The notes: generated from the sequence alone by a model not told the origin. A stretch of 64,000 nt of DNA from an uncultured bacterium (GCA_938036315.1 CALHPK010000006.1:124001-188000), one strand, 5' to 3'; shown: positions 49,647 to 58,891, numbered from the stretch's first letter. Program-made: numbers and translations.

Positions 49647-50702
49647 TCAGAAGCTTACCTGTATATTTATTCTGATGATATCATTGTCCTTAGCAGGTTT
49701 TTCTCCACGGTGGACATAGTTCAGCTGTATTTTGGCATTGTGTTTCTCAATAAAGTAATTTACTCCACCTGTAATCTCATATTGTTCGTTATCATCTTTT
49801 TTAGTATCGGTGTCGTACCAGTCGAACCTTGCCACAAGCTGGAGGGGCTTGATAATCTTGTAGCCTCCGGTCAGGTAGAATGTGTATGCATCTTTGCCTT
49901 TGTATTTACCTGTGGCAAATTCTCCGTAAGCGACTATTGGATCCATGCTGAACTTTAATTCTGCACCAACTCTTGAATTATCTACTTTGTCCTTTCCGAT
50001 TTTGCTGTTGGCGTATGCTGCGCCAAGATGCAGTTCTTCAATGGGCTTTACTACTAATCTCCCGTAAAGATCAAACACATCGTTCACATCAAATTTATTT
50101 TGTCCTTCGCCGTTGAATACTCCAACTGTTGGCAGAATTTTTATATTTTCAATTTTAAGATTCCCATTGAGTGTAAAACCTAAGTCCCTGAAATCAGCCC
50201 ACTTGAACAGTGTGGAAAGTGCTGAGCGCTCCACAAAATCGAGCCTTGCTGTGGACTCCAATCCTTCCATACCGAATGGGGTTTTATATTGTCCGAAGTT
50301 GATTGAAATAAGTTCGTGTGGTTTTAAAGTGATGACAAAGTCTTGCAGTACGGATTTTCTACCAACATCAGTAACAACCGTTTTAGTAACGACTTGAGGT
50401 ATTTCGATCTTTTCTGTTTTTACATTTTCCACTACTGCGGCAGGATCGATCATCAGGGTCCATAGAACTTCGGGTCTTATTTGGCCTGATAGTCTTATTT
50501 CAGATCTGCGAAGTCGGAAGTAACTTTTGGGAGTTGCACTTTGGTCATGTAGGTACCAGAACTGCATCAGTCCGCCGATTCTGATTTTTCCGAATCCGGC
50601 TTCTACTTGTTGGGCAAGAGAATTTTTCTCAAAGCATAAAACGAGAACTGCAATTGCCGCCAAAGAAGCTATACATCTTTTTATCCTTATCCTTTCTTTC
50701 AT
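49647..50702 (-). CDS. outer-membrane porin, OprO/OprP-like
   Basis: The 351-residue protein has a signal peptide (IASLAAIAVLVLCFEKNSLAQQ) and alternating beta-strands. The N-terminal LMQFWYLHDQ...YFRLRRSEIRLSGQI and the central FGQYKTPFGMEGLESTARLDFVERS are typical of the phosphate-selective porin O/P family, and the last residue is Phe (IRINIQVSF) as in outer-membrane barrels. Substrate selectivity cannot be judged. This supports a diderm envelope. The RBS AGGAGG-like site precedes the ATG. Confidence 0.88.
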   Translation of the reverse strand: MKERIRIKRCIASLAAIAVLVLCFEKNSLAQQVEAGFGKIRIGGLMQFWYLHDQSATPKSYFRLRRSEIRLSGQIRPEVLWTLMIDPAAVVENVKTEKIEIPQVVTKTVVTDVGRKSVLQDFVITLKPHELISINFGQYKTPFGMEGLESTARLDFVERSALSTLFKWADFRDLGFTLNGNLKIENIKILPTVGVFNGEGQNKFDVNDVFDLYGRLVVKPIEELHLGAAYANSKIGKDKVDNSRVGAELKFSMDPIVAYGEFATGKYKGKDAYTFYLTGGYKIIKPLQLVARFDWYDTDTKKDDNEQYEITGGVNYFIEKHNAKIQLNYVHRGEKPAKDNDIIRINIQVSF

Positions 50703-51002
50703 ATTCTTTACCTCCTTCCTCTATAATAGCAAAAGATGTGCCAGCCTTACTCTTTTTTGATGCAAAGAAATTTAGCCCTGTTAGCGAAGATGGACATTAA
50801 GCATCATCCTTTGTATCCTAATACAGGGGCAATTCTTTTGAGCATGCAAGATCTCTTGCTATGGCAGTAGACTATGTTCGTGCAAAAGTCAATATCAAAG
50901 ATGAGACAGAATTTACATAGATGAGACAATGCGGGTTGATAAATAATGAATATTTGGATTGTAACCGGCTCTGGTGCATGCTTCTTCTGAAACCATAAAG
51001 TT
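50703..51002. other. 300-nt gene-free spacer between porin and pyrD genes
   Basis: It contains the porin ribosome-binding region (CCTCCTTCC on the plus strand), a short imperfect repeat of AGATGAGACA at about 50899 and 50919, and no convincing frame on either strand. I see no clear terminator or RNA. Confidence 0.5.
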
Positions 51003-51893
51003 TTATCTTTGAGATTTTTCCTTGAAGTAATTGATAAGTTTTTCAGCTATTCTGTGACCTATTTGAGGATCGAGAAAATTGGCAGTTCCAATCTGAATGA
51101 GAATTGCTCCTGCATCCAAAAATTCTACAGCGTCTTTTTCTGAATATATTCCTCCACAGCCTATGATCTTTGCATCGGGAAATTTTTCTTTTGCCTCTAT
51201 GATGCACCTTAAAGCTATGGGCTTCAGAACTGGACCTGACAGTCCTCCTTTGAAGAAGAATCCTTTCTGATCTCTCACAGCTGCTGGTATTGAATTTACA
51301 AGTGTAAAAGCATCTGCTCCTTCGTCTATTGCAGTTTTCATAAGATTTTTGATAATCTCAGAAAATGGTGAGAACTTTACTATGATTGGTCTTTTGGTAA
51401 CCTTTCTTGTTTTGCGTACTATTTTTGCTACAGATTTTGTGTTTACTCCAAATTCTATTCCACCTTTTTCTGTATTTGGGCAAGAAAGATTAAGTTCGTA
51501 AGCATGCGGGGGGGTATCTGATTCATTTTCTATGAATTTTATCACTTCTGCGTATTCCTTTTCGGTCTCGCCGAACACGTTCACTATAACCATAGTTGGA
51601 AGTCTCATTATCTGGGGGAGAATTTTTTCGGTGAAATGTTTTACACCTGGGTTTTGCAGTCCGATTGAATTTAGAAGTCCAATTGTTGTTCCATTTATGG
51701 AAAATTCCGAGATTCTCGGTGGAGGATTTCCTTGTCTATCCCGCATAGATATACCTTTTGTTACTATTCCGCCAATTTTTGTAAAGTCTACTATACCTTC
51801 GAGCTCTATTCCGTATCCAGCGGTTCCGGAAGCTAAGATTACAGGGGATTCAAACTTGATATTTCCTATTTCTGCTTTAAACCAGTTTTGCAT
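51003..51893 (-). CDS. pyrD: dihydroorotate dehydrogenase, class 1B type catalytic subunit
   Basis: The 296-residue protein has the FMN-barrel signatures VILASGTAGYG, GIVTKGISMRDRQGNP, NSIGLQNPG, ELNLSCPNTEKGG with the class 1 catalytic Cys, IIVKFSPF, GGLSGPVLKPIALR and IGCGGIYSEKDAVEF. Class 1B enzymes work with PyrK, which passes electrons to NAD+; pyrK is not in the window. It oxidises dihydroorotate to orotate in pyrimidine synthesis. The sequence is complete and of normal length. Confidence 0.93.
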   Translation of the reverse strand: MQNWFKAEIGNIKFESPVILASGTAGYGIELEGIVDFTKIGGIVTKGISMRDRQGNPPPRISEFSINGTTIGLLNSIGLQNPGVKHFTEKILPQIMRLPTMVIVNVFGETEKEYAEVIKFIENESDTPPHAYELNLSCPNTEKGGIEFGVNTKSVAKIVRKTRKVTKRPIIVKFSPFSEIIKNLMKTAIDEGADAFTLVNSIPAAVRDQKGFFFKGGLSGPVLKPIALRCIIEAKEKFPDAKIIGCGGIYSEKDAVEFLDAGAILIQIGTANFLDPQIGHRIAEKLINYFKEKSQR

Positions 51894-52029
51894 TGTGCTT
51901 TGAATAATAGTTATAATCTATCAGGGTTAATCTTTTTTGCAAATTCTCTTTGAGCTTTAGTTACCTCAGGAGGAGAGGGGATGATTCATCTATTAGTATC
52001 AATGTGCGAGCAAGTATGAATTTTTATTT

Positions 52030-52938
52030 CTATTGTGTGGCTAGTGCTCTGGCTTGATCGAGTTTTAGAATTTTTCTTGCTTCTTCTGGAGTAGCTACAT
52101 CTTTACCGGCTTTTTTCACTACTTTTACAGCTTCTTCTACGAGTTCGCCGTTTGATTTTGCCATCTCTCCTGTTGGGAGGTAGAAATTATCCTCAAATCC
52201 GACTCTGATATGTCCGCCGAGCACGACAGCCTGCATGACCAACTGCCATTGTTCTTTGGATATTCCTATAACTTGCCACTGAGCCCCAGCAGGGACCTTT
52301 GATGATAGGTAGACTAAATTTCTGGGATCAGCGGAGGCTCCACCGACTACCCCCAAAATTATGCTTACTTGAAATATTTTGAGAACTCCTTTATCTTGCA
52401 ATGGGTATATTGTCTCTATGTGTCCGAGATCGAAACATTCGCATTCGGGCTTTGTTCCGACTTTAACCATGTTTTCGATAAAGTATTCTATGTCCCATAT
52501 TGAGTTTATGAATTCGAATGCGAAAACCCAGTTTTTCCTTTTTGGAGAATATTTTGCGTAATTCATTGTTCCCATATTTAGTGCTGCTATATCTGGTTTT
52601 AGAGCAACAACGTGAGCAATTCTCTGCTCGCGCGTTAAACCGACTGCCCCTGTAGATAAGTTGATTATCATATCTGGTACTTCTGCTTTTATAGCTTCGA
52701 CAATATTTTTGAAATCTTCGATAAGGTAAGATGGAGTTCCGTCGGGTCTTCTTGCATGTATGTGAACAACGGTACAGCCAGCCTCATAAGCTCTTTTTGC
52801 TTCAGCTGCATATTCCTCTGGCGTGTATGGTATGTACGGGCACTGGGAACGGTTCGCGACCGCTCCAGATAATGCACAAGTCACAACGACCTTATCCGAG
52901 ATCTCGTCTTCAATATTTTTTCTACTTTCATCACTCAT
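52030..52938 (-). CDS. BKACE-family beta-keto acid cleavage enzyme (DUF849)
   Basis: The 302-residue TIM-barrel protein has the zinc-binding HxH motif in VVHIHARRPDGTPS (near residues 48-61), INLSTGAVG, ALNMGTMNYA, ECECFDLGHI and the third ligand region HIRVGFEDN. The family transfers the acyl end of a beta-keto acid to acetyl-CoA, releasing acetoacetate; the founding member, Kce, cleaves 3-keto-5-aminohexanoate in lysine fermentation. Substrate range is broad and cannot be fixed here. AAGGAGGG precedes the ATG. It fits the acyl-CoA metabolism seen elsewhere in the window. Confidence 0.88.
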   Translation of the reverse strand: MSDESRKNIEDEISDKVVVTCALSGAVANRSQCPYIPYTPEEYAAEAKRAYEAGCTVVHIHARRPDGTPSYLIEDFKNIVEAIKAEVPDMIINLSTGAVGLTREQRIAHVVALKPDIAALNMGTMNYAKYSPKRKNWVFAFEFINSIWDIEYFIENMVKVGTKPECECFDLGHIETIYPLQDKGVLKIFQVSIILGVVGGASADPRNLVYLSSKVPAGAQWQVIGISKEQWQLVMQAVVLGGHIRVGFEDNFYLPTGEMAKSNGELVEEAVKVVKKAGKDVATPEEARKILKLDQARALATQ

Positions 52939-53043
52939 TCTATATTCTCCCTCCTTCCGTACAAATGTATGATCTTATATTTCATATTTCAGAAAAACAA
53001 GAAAATTTGAATGATTGTTCAATTATAAGAGCAGAATTATTCT

Positions 53044-54546
53044 TTACAACTTTGGAGTTTTGCTTGCACAATTAGAAATCTCTTCGAAGCACTTTGCTAA
53101 AGTCAGGATATCTCCTTCACAGAAAGGTTTGCCTATAATCTGTATTCCTACTGGTAATTCTTTTCCATCATCGCTGATAAAACCAATAGGTACTGATATC
53201 GCAGGAAGACCTGCCAAACTTGATGGAACTGTGAGTATATCTGAAAGGTACATTTTTATTGGATCTCCTGCTTTTTCACCTAATCTGAAAGGAAGCTCAG
53301 GTGCTACGGGACAGACTATAAAGTCAACTTTTTTGAATACCTGATCGAATTCTCTCTTGAGCAGAGTTATAGCTTTTTGAGCTTTGAGATAATAAGCATC
53401 GTAGTATCCAGATGAGAGAACAAAAGTCCCAATAAATATTCTCCTTTTTACTTCATCCCCGAATCCGTGCCCTCTTGTTTTTGTGTAAAGATCCCATATG
53501 GAGCTATGGAAGTCTGAGAATCCATATTTGACCCCGTCATATCTTGAAAGGTTTGATGATGCCTCAGCTGGAGCGATTATGTAATAGATTGGTATAGAAT
53601 ATTTTGCAGTTGGTAATGAAACTTCTTGAACGTCAAAGGGGAAGGATTTTGATAGTTCATTAACTTTTTTTAGAATCAGCTCTTTTATTCTTTTATCTAC
53701 ATCATCGGTAAAGAATTCACGGGGGATTCCAATCTTTTTTGGTAAATTCTTATCTCCGTAGGATAGTTTAGAAAACATTTCGGTAACGTATGCAAGATAA
53801 TCTTCTTTTGGAGCTGGGGAGCAAGTTGAATCTTTAGGATCGTAGCCAGCTATGATATTCAGCAGTTCTGCGCAGTCTTCAGTAAAGATGGTCATAGGAC
53901 CTATTCGATCTAGTGATGAGGCGAAGGCAACAAGTCCGAATCGTGATACTCTTCCGTAAGTTGGGCACAGGCCTACAATTCCGCAGAAGGAAGCAGGTTG
54001 TCTTATTGACCCTCCGGTGTCTGAGCCCAGGGCTAGTGGAACCTGCCAGGATGCAACAGCAGTAGCAGAACCACCTGAAGATCCCCCCGGAACTCTTGAT
54101 ATATCCCACGGATTTTTGGTCGGGAAGAACGCAGAATTTTCTGTGGACGAGCCCATGGCAAATTCGTCAAGATTAGTCTTTCCAACTATTATCAAACCAG
54201 CTTGTTTTATCCTTGTTATCACTGTAGCATCGTAAGGAGGAATAAAGTTATAAAGGATTTTTGAAGCACAGGTAGTCTTTATACCTTTTGTCACAATATT
54301 ATCCTTTATCGCTATGGGGATTCCTGCCAACCTTGAGTATGATTCTCCAAGATTTATTTTCTCCTGAACAATTTTTACCTGATCATATATTTTCTCTTCG
54401 TCAAGGATGGTAATGAAGGCATTCACTTTGGTGTCGATCTCCTTTATTCGCTTAAGGAAAAAGTCGACAACCTCCTTTACGGTAAGTTCTCCTCTTTTTA
54501 TAAGTTGGGATATTTCTATTGCCTTTGTCTTTTCACCAAGTAGCAT
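53044..54546 (-). CDS. gatA: Asp-tRNA(Asn)/Glu-tRNA(Gln) amidotransferase subunit A
   Basis: The 500-residue amidase-signature protein has the catalytic Lys in IPIAIKDNI (near residue 81), GGSSGGSATAVA with the cis-Ser, and GSDTGGSIRQPASFCG with the nucleophile Ser. The C-terminal GLPAISVPIGF and LPVGIQIIGKPF are GatA-typical. GatA releases ammonia from glutamine for the GatCAB tRNA-amidation complex. gatB and gatC are not adjacent here. The length matches GatA rather than other amidases. Confidence 0.93.
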   Translation of the reverse strand: MLLGEKTKAIEISQLIKRGELTVKEVVDFFLKRIKEIDTKVNAFITILDEEKIYDQVKIVQEKINLGESYSRLAGIPIAIKDNIVTKGIKTTCASKILYNFIPPYDATVITRIKQAGLIIVGKTNLDEFAMGSSTENSAFFPTKNPWDISRVPGGSSGGSATAVASWQVPLALGSDTGGSIRQPASFCGIVGLCPTYGRVSRFGLVAFASSLDRIGPMTIFTEDCAELLNIIAGYDPKDSTCSPAPKEDYLAYVTEMFSKLSYGDKNLPKKIGIPREFFTDDVDKRIKELILKKVNELSKSFPFDVQEVSLPTAKYSIPIYYIIAPAEASSNLSRYDGVKYGFSDFHSSIWDLYTKTRGHGFGDEVKRRIFIGTFVLSSGYYDAYYLKAQKAITLLKREFDQVFKKVDFIVCPVAPELPFRLGEKAGDPIKMYLSDILTVPSSLAGLPAISVPIGFISDDGKELPVGIQIIGKPFCEGDILTLAKCFEEISNCASKTPKL

Positions 54547-54588
54547 TTGCTTTTAATTTTTTACGCTGATCAATAGAAAGCTGGCGAA

Positions 54589-55782
54589 TTAATATATTTC
54601 AAGTATTCTTTTTGCTATAACCTCTTCTTGTATTTCTGATGTTCCTTCGAAGATTTTGAAGAGTCTGCCATCTCTCCAATATCTTTCTATTTCGTATTCT
54701 TTGGAGTATCCGTATCCGCCAAAAATCTGCATAGCTTCGGATGTGACGTACTCTACCATTTCCGCTGCGTATAATTTAGCCATACCAGCTTCAAGATCAC
54801 ACCTTTTTCCTGTATCTTTCATCATACAGGCATAGTATGTAAGCTGTCTTGCAGCTTCTATGTAGGTACCCATTTTTGCAAGCTTTGATCTTATAAGCTG
54901 AAACTCAGCTATTGGTTTTTCGAATTGAATTCTTTCTTTCGCATACTTTACTGCAAGCTCAAATGCTCCTTGAGCAACTCCTATAGCTCTCGCAGCGGTC
55001 TGAATTCTTGCGGATTCATAGGTTTGCATTAGCTGGTAGAAACCTTTACCGGGTTCTATTCCGATCAAGTTCTCATCAGGGACAAAAACATCTTCAAAGT
55101 GTAAAGTCCAGCAGTGCATACCGTGGTATCCGACGGTTTCTATGAGTTCACCGGCTATGTTTGGATGCTTAATTTTTTCATGGGCTTCAGATCTTTCTTT
55201 TTCGACTATGAAGATAGAGAGCCCGAGATGTCTTTTGGGTGGGTTAGGATCGGTTCTTGCCAGGACAACAAGTATATCTGCTCTATTTGCGAAGGTGCAC
55301 CAGGTTTTTGTTCCGCTGAGGATCCAGCCTTTGTCCACCTTTGTTGCTTTGAGTTTAATTCCGGCAGTGTCGCTTCCTGCATTAGGTTCAGTAAATGCTG
55401 CTGCTGCCAAGATTTGACCTTTAGCGAGACCAGGAAGATACTTTTTTTTCTGTTCTTCGGTTCCATTGTTCATAAGTAGGGTTTCTGCTATTATGTTTCT
55501 GGTCATAACACTTCCGACCGATAGCCAGACTCGAGATAGCTCCTCTGCGACGATTGCCATAGCTGTGTAATCCAGCCCGAGCCCTCCCCACTTTTCCGGA
55601 ACCAAAATTCCAAAATATCCGAAATCCGACATTTTCTCTATTATATCCCATGGTATCTCCTTGTCCTCTTTATCGTATTTGTGCGCTATTGATCTGATTT
55701 CCTTTTCTGCAAAGTCTCTGACTTGTTCCCGAATCTCCTCATAAATTTTTGCTTTCTCTTCTGGTATAGCATATTTGTACAT
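54589..55782 (-). CDS. acyl-CoA dehydrogenase
   Basis: The full-length protein is 397 residues. It has the FAD/substrate motifs AAAFTEPNAGSDTAGIK (near residues 130-146), WILSGTKTWCTFA, FEKPIAEFQLIRSKLAKM, IFGGYGYSKEYEIERYWRDGR and IFEGTSEIQEEV with the catalytic Glu. It oxidises a short-chain acyl-CoA to the 2-enoyl-CoA and passes electrons to ETF. Unlike the shortened homologue at 5531-6577, all beta-domain motifs are present. AGGGA precedes the ATG. It is divergent from thiC. Confidence 0.95.
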   Translation of the reverse strand: MYKYAIPEEKAKIYEEIREQVRDFAEKEIRSIAHKYDKEDKEIPWDIIEKMSDFGYFGILVPEKWGGLGLDYTAMAIVAEELSRVWLSVGSVMTRNIIAETLLMNNGTEEQKKKYLPGLAKGQILAAAAFTEPNAGSDTAGIKLKATKVDKGWILSGTKTWCTFANRADILVVLARTDPNPPKRHLGLSIFIVEKERSEAHEKIKHPNIAGELIETVGYHGMHCWTLHFEDVFVPDENLIGIEPGKGFYQLMQTYESARIQTAARAIGVAQGAFELAVKYAKERIQFEKPIAEFQLIRSKLAKMGTYIEAARQLTYYACMMKDTGKRCDLEAGMAKLYAAEMVEYVTSEAMQIFGGYGYSKEYEIERYWRDGRLFKIFEGTSEIQEEVIAKRILEIY

Positions 55783-55943
55783 TGTGATTCCCTCCTATCT
55801 TTGCCTTATAATATTCTTTTATATTCCCCTTGTGTGTTTCAATTTTGCAGTAAAATTAGCACGGGTGCTCATATTTACTAATCGCTGTATAACAGGCAAT
55901 ATCATTCAAATAGTTTTATGAATCCAGTTTTATAAATCACTCT

Positions 55944-56024
55944 ACCGATCAATTGTGTCTTCTGAGGAGAAGAACAAACTTATGCTTTAGTCATAGGCGG
56001 ACACAAAAGAAGGCTCTTATCGGT
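55944..56024 (+). promoter_or_regulatory. candidate structured leader (riboswitch-like) upstream of thiC
   Basis: Within the 313-nt gene-free region before thiC, three nested elements can be drawn. The outer helix is ACCGAT (55944-55949) with ATCGGT (56019-56024). The inner helix is TTGTGTC (55953-55959) with GACACAA (56000-56006). Inside are a hairpin CTTCT-GAGG-AGAAG (55959-55972) and a smaller TATG/CATA hairpin. It ends about 70 nt before the thiC ATG. The TPP-riboswitch core (CUGAGA, then CCUGAUCUGGAUAAUGCCAGCG) is absent. The function is unknown and the fold is unproven. Confidence 0.35.
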
Positions 56025-56095
56025 TATAAAAAGATCAAAAAATGAAAAAGATAAAGGAGAAATTATAAAGATATAAAGAATAGGAGGTGAATTAG

Positions 56096-57412
56096 ATGAC
56101 TCAGATGGAAAAAGCTAAAAGAGGAATAGTAACCGATCAGATGCGTTATGTGGCAGAAATTGAAAGAGTGCCAGTAGATGAAGTTAGAGAGGGAGTCGCT
56201 CAGGGTTTGATAGTGATTCCAGCAAATCCTAACCATGCATCATTAGAAAAGTTCTCAGGAATAGGCAAGGGTCTTAGCGTAAAAGTAAATGTAAACCTTG
56301 GCACATCATACGACTATGTTAATCTGGAAGAGGAACTTAGAAAACTGGAAATTTCAATGGAGTATGGAGCGGATACTGTTATGGATCTTTCAACCGGGGG
56401 AGATTTAAGGTCAATTATGACCGAAATAGTATCAAAGTCAAAAATACCTGTCGGAACAGTTCCGATCTATGAAGCTGAGTTTAAGGCTGCGAAGGAGAAA
56501 GGTTCATTTTATAATATGACCGAGGATGATCTTTTTGAAGTGATAGAAGAACAAGCTAAGCGAGGTGTTGACTTTATGACAGTACACTGCGGGGTCACTA
56601 TGGAAGCACTAAGAAAATATAAAGGTTCACAAAGGGTCACAGGTATTGTCTCACGCGGGGGCGGACTTATGGCTGCATGGATGATACACAACGAAAAAGA
56701 AAATCCATTGTATGAGAAATTTGACAGACTCTTGGAGATAGCACGAGAGTACGACATCACGCTAAGTTTAGGAGATGGACTCCGCCCAGGCTCAATATCA
56801 GACTCAACAGATAGGCCACAAATCCAAGAGCTCATAATCTTGGGGGAACTCTGCGAAAGAGCGAGAAAAGCTGGGGTTCAAGTTATGATAGAAGGACCTG
56901 GGCACATACCATTGAATGAGATTGCGACAAATGTTCAGATAGAAAAGAAATTATGCAATGGAGCTCCTTTTTACATTTTGGGGATGCTTCCGTGTGACAC
57001 ATCTTGTGGATATGATCACATAGCCGGAGCAATAGGGGGAGCTATTGCTGGGTGGTTAGGGGCAGATATGTTGTGCTACATTACACCCTCAGAGCATCTT
57101 GGTCTTCCATCTGTAGAACATGTTAAAGAAGGACTTATCGCCTTCAAAATTGCGGCGCACATAGCCGATATTGCTCGGGGAAATAAAAATGCTATCCAAA
57201 GAAACTTGGAGATGTCCAAAGCAAGATATAACCTTGATTGGGAGATGCAGTTTGAACTTGCTCTCTTCCCGGCAGAAGCTCGCAAAATATTCGATGAGAG
57301 AAAATCTAAAACTAAAGCATGCTCAATGTGTGGTCCATTCTGTCCCATGAATTTAGTTGAAAAGACCCTGAAAAGCCAGAATTATAATATAAAAGTTGCC
57401 CACATTCACTAA
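56096..57412 (+). CDS. thiC: phosphomethylpyrimidine synthase (ThiC), short form
   Basis: The 438-residue radical SAM-type enzyme has KVNVNLGTSYDY, GADTVMDLSTGGDL, VDFMTVHCGVT, SRGGGLMAAWMIHN, GDGLRPGSISDS, MIEGPGHIPL and GAIGGAIAGWLGADMLCYITPSEHL. The C-terminal cysteine cluster is CSMCGPFC, that is CX2CX3C; the form usually cited from E. coli is CX2CX4C. The enzyme converts aminoimidazole ribotide to HMP phosphate for thiamine. The length matches the short ThiC of anaerobes and archaea, which is also the group containing the benzimidazole synthase BzaF, so that alternative stays open. A strong AGGAGGTG precedes the ATG. Confidence 0.9.
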   Translation: MTQMEKAKRGIVTDQMRYVAEIERVPVDEVREGVAQGLIVIPANPNHASLEKFSGIGKGLSVKVNVNLGTSYDYVNLEEELRKLEISMEYGADTVMDLSTGGDLRSIMTEIVSKSKIPVGTVPIYEAEFKAAKEKGSFYNMTEDDLFEVIEEQAKRGVDFMTVHCGVTMEALRKYKGSQRVTGIVSRGGGLMAAWMIHNEKENPLYEKFDRLLEIAREYDITLSLGDGLRPGSISDSTDRPQIQELIILGELCERARKAGVQVMIEGPGHIPLNEIATNVQIEKKLCNGAPFYILGMLPCDTSCGYDHIAGAIGGAIAGWLGADMLCYITPSEHLGLPSVEHVKEGLIAFKIAAHIADIARGNKNAIQRNLEMSKARYNLDWEMQFELALFPAEARKIFDERKSKTKACSMCGPFCPMNLVEKTLKSQNYNIKVAHIH

Positions 57413-57449
57413 ATTCACTAATCGCCTACTTTTTAAGCTACTTTTTAAG
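57404..57449. repeat. two tandem duplications spanning the thiC and OsmC stop codons
   Basis: ATTCACTAA occurs twice (57404-57412, 57413-57421); the first copy ends with the thiC stop. CTACTTTTTAAG occurs twice (57426-57437, 57438-57449); the second copy contains the stop codon of the convergent osmC-like gene (TTA at 57445-57447). Both are exact. Confidence 0.88.
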
Positions 57450-57954
57450 AGTTCCTTACTTCAATATCAACAGGTATCGGATTAGTTATACAGAATATAG
57501 CTGGACATCTTTCCATGGCGAGTTTCTTTGCTTTTTGGATATCTCCTTTACCTTTAACATTTAGGATGATTTTAATCTTTTCTGTTATTGGAGCATTTGA
57601 GATTCCAAATGTTCTCTCAAGATTGATGTTATTTTCAATGATCCCGGAGAGTTCTTCCACTTCAATTCCTTCTTCTGCACAGATTGAAGCAAAAGTTCCG
57701 ATAAAGCAAGATAACATACCAACAAGGCAAAGCTGAACTGGGCTGACAGAAGCTCCTTTTCCTCCCATAAAAGGGGGAGAATCGATATCTATTTTGAACT
57801 GCCCTTGAGGTGTTTCCAATACTGAACTCATTTGAGGTTTAGATTCGTCCGCATTCCATTTAACCTCAACTTTCATTAGCTTCCTAAACTGATTTGTATC
57901 TTTCCTCCCACTCTCGACAAATGTCTTTATAGCTTCAATATTTACATTCTTCAT
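57445..57954 (-). CDS. OsmC-family protein
   Basis: The protein is about 169 residues. It has the OsmC fold pattern: GKGASVSPVQLCLVGMLSCFIGTFASICAEEGIEVEEL (blocks near residues 67-104) with the first redox Cys region, and AMERCPAIFCITNPIPVDIEV at the C-terminus with the second Cys. OsmC proteins are thiol-dependent peroxidases against organic hydroperoxides. I chose the ATG at 57954 because the 26 residues before it in the longer frame (to 58032) are unlike the family. It is convergent with thiC. Confidence 0.85.
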   Translation of the reverse strand: MKNVNIEAIKTFVESGRKDTNQFRKLMKVEVKWNADESKPQMSSVLETPQGQFKIDIDSPPFMGGKGASVSPVQLCLVGMLSCFIGTFASICAEEGIEVEELSGIIENNINLERTFGISNAPITEKIKIILNVKGKGDIQKAKKLAMERCPAIFCITNPIPVDIEVRNS

Positions 57955-58066
57955 ATGCAGAAATAGTAATGCATGTAGTCTATGAAAATCAGATTTTGCG
58001 AAAGTCGGTATCAAGAAATGATTCAGATGCAATCTTATCGACAGGCAATATATCTAATATTTTCTG

Positions 58067-58891
58067 ATGGTTCTGGTTACTATAATTTATCTGCTATCAA
58101 CAGTTCTGAAGATTTTCTGGGGCATAAAAGATAATAATCTGAGCATGCTTTCTGATGGACTAGATTCTGTCAAAAACGTGGTTACTCTCTCCACTTCCTA
58201 TATTTTCTTCAGGGTTTCTCAACAAAGAGCCGATATTACTCATCATTTTGGGCACGGCAAGTATGATATCTTTGGGGCAGTCATAATAGGAGCTTTTCAG
58301 ATTTTTTTTGCAGGGATAACAATTACCGCTTCAATATTAAAATTTGGAGAATCACCCCTTGAAACTTCTCTTCTCCACTCTGTTATTTCTTTTGTTATTA
58401 TGGTTGTAGTGGTTCTATCGGTCTTTTATTTTGCAAGAAAGTATAAATCTGAGGCGTTAAAGGCTGAAATTTGGCATGAGCTTTCTGATCTGGTTCAAAG
58501 CCTTTTAGTGATTCTTTCAACTTTTTTGTCTATAAGATATTTCCCCTATATTAATTCGTTCTTTGCTATGTCAGTTTCGGTGATTCTTCTTATAGGTGGG
58601 ATAAGGGCTATACTGTTGATCGAAAAGTTTCTTCTTGATAAAGCACCTCCTGCAGTGGTGACATCAGTTATAAGTAAAGTGAATATGGAGAAAGTGAGCA
58701 TAAAGGATGTGAAATCGCTTGTCTCAGGAAAAAATAAGGTGAGGATTGAACTGACGATAGGAATCGACGGGGAGATGCAACTGGGTCAAGCACATAAATT
58801 GGGACATGAGATTGAAAGTGAGATAGTGGAAAGACTGAGAAATATTGGATGGATTGTAGAAAACTTTGTAATTCACATAGAACCTAAATAA
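58067..58891 (+). CDS. cation diffusion facilitator (CDF) family transporter
   Basis: The 274-residue protein has six transmembrane helices and a C-terminal cytoplasmic domain of about 80 residues. TM2 holds SDGLDSVKN (canonical SDAxHxxxD), HFGHGKYD follows TM3, and TM5 has HELSDLVQSL (canonical HxxxD). CDF proteins export Zn2+, Mn2+, Fe2+ or Cd2+ in exchange for protons. The TM2 site has Asp in place of the usual His, which favours Mn or Fe over Zn; this is inference. No metal regulator is adjacent. Confidence 0.88.
   Translation: MVLVTIIYLLSTVLKIFWGIKDNNLSMLSDGLDSVKNVVTLSTSYIFFRVSQQRADITHHFGHGKYDIFGAVIIGAFQIFFAGITITASILKFGESPLETSLLHSVISFVIMVVVVLSVFYFARKYKSEALKAEIWHELSDLVQSLLVILSTFLSIRYFPYINSFFAMSVSVILLIGGIRAILLIEKFLLDKAPPAVVTSVISKVNMEKVSIKDVKSLVSGKNKVRIELTIGIDGEMQLGQAHKLGHEIESEIVERLRNIGWIVENFVIHIEPK

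Noticed and set aside
55783..56095. TPP riboswitch before thiC
   Set aside because: ACGGGTGCTC near 55860 resembles the start of a TPP element, but the CUGAGA and CCUGAU...UAAUGCCAGCG core is absent.
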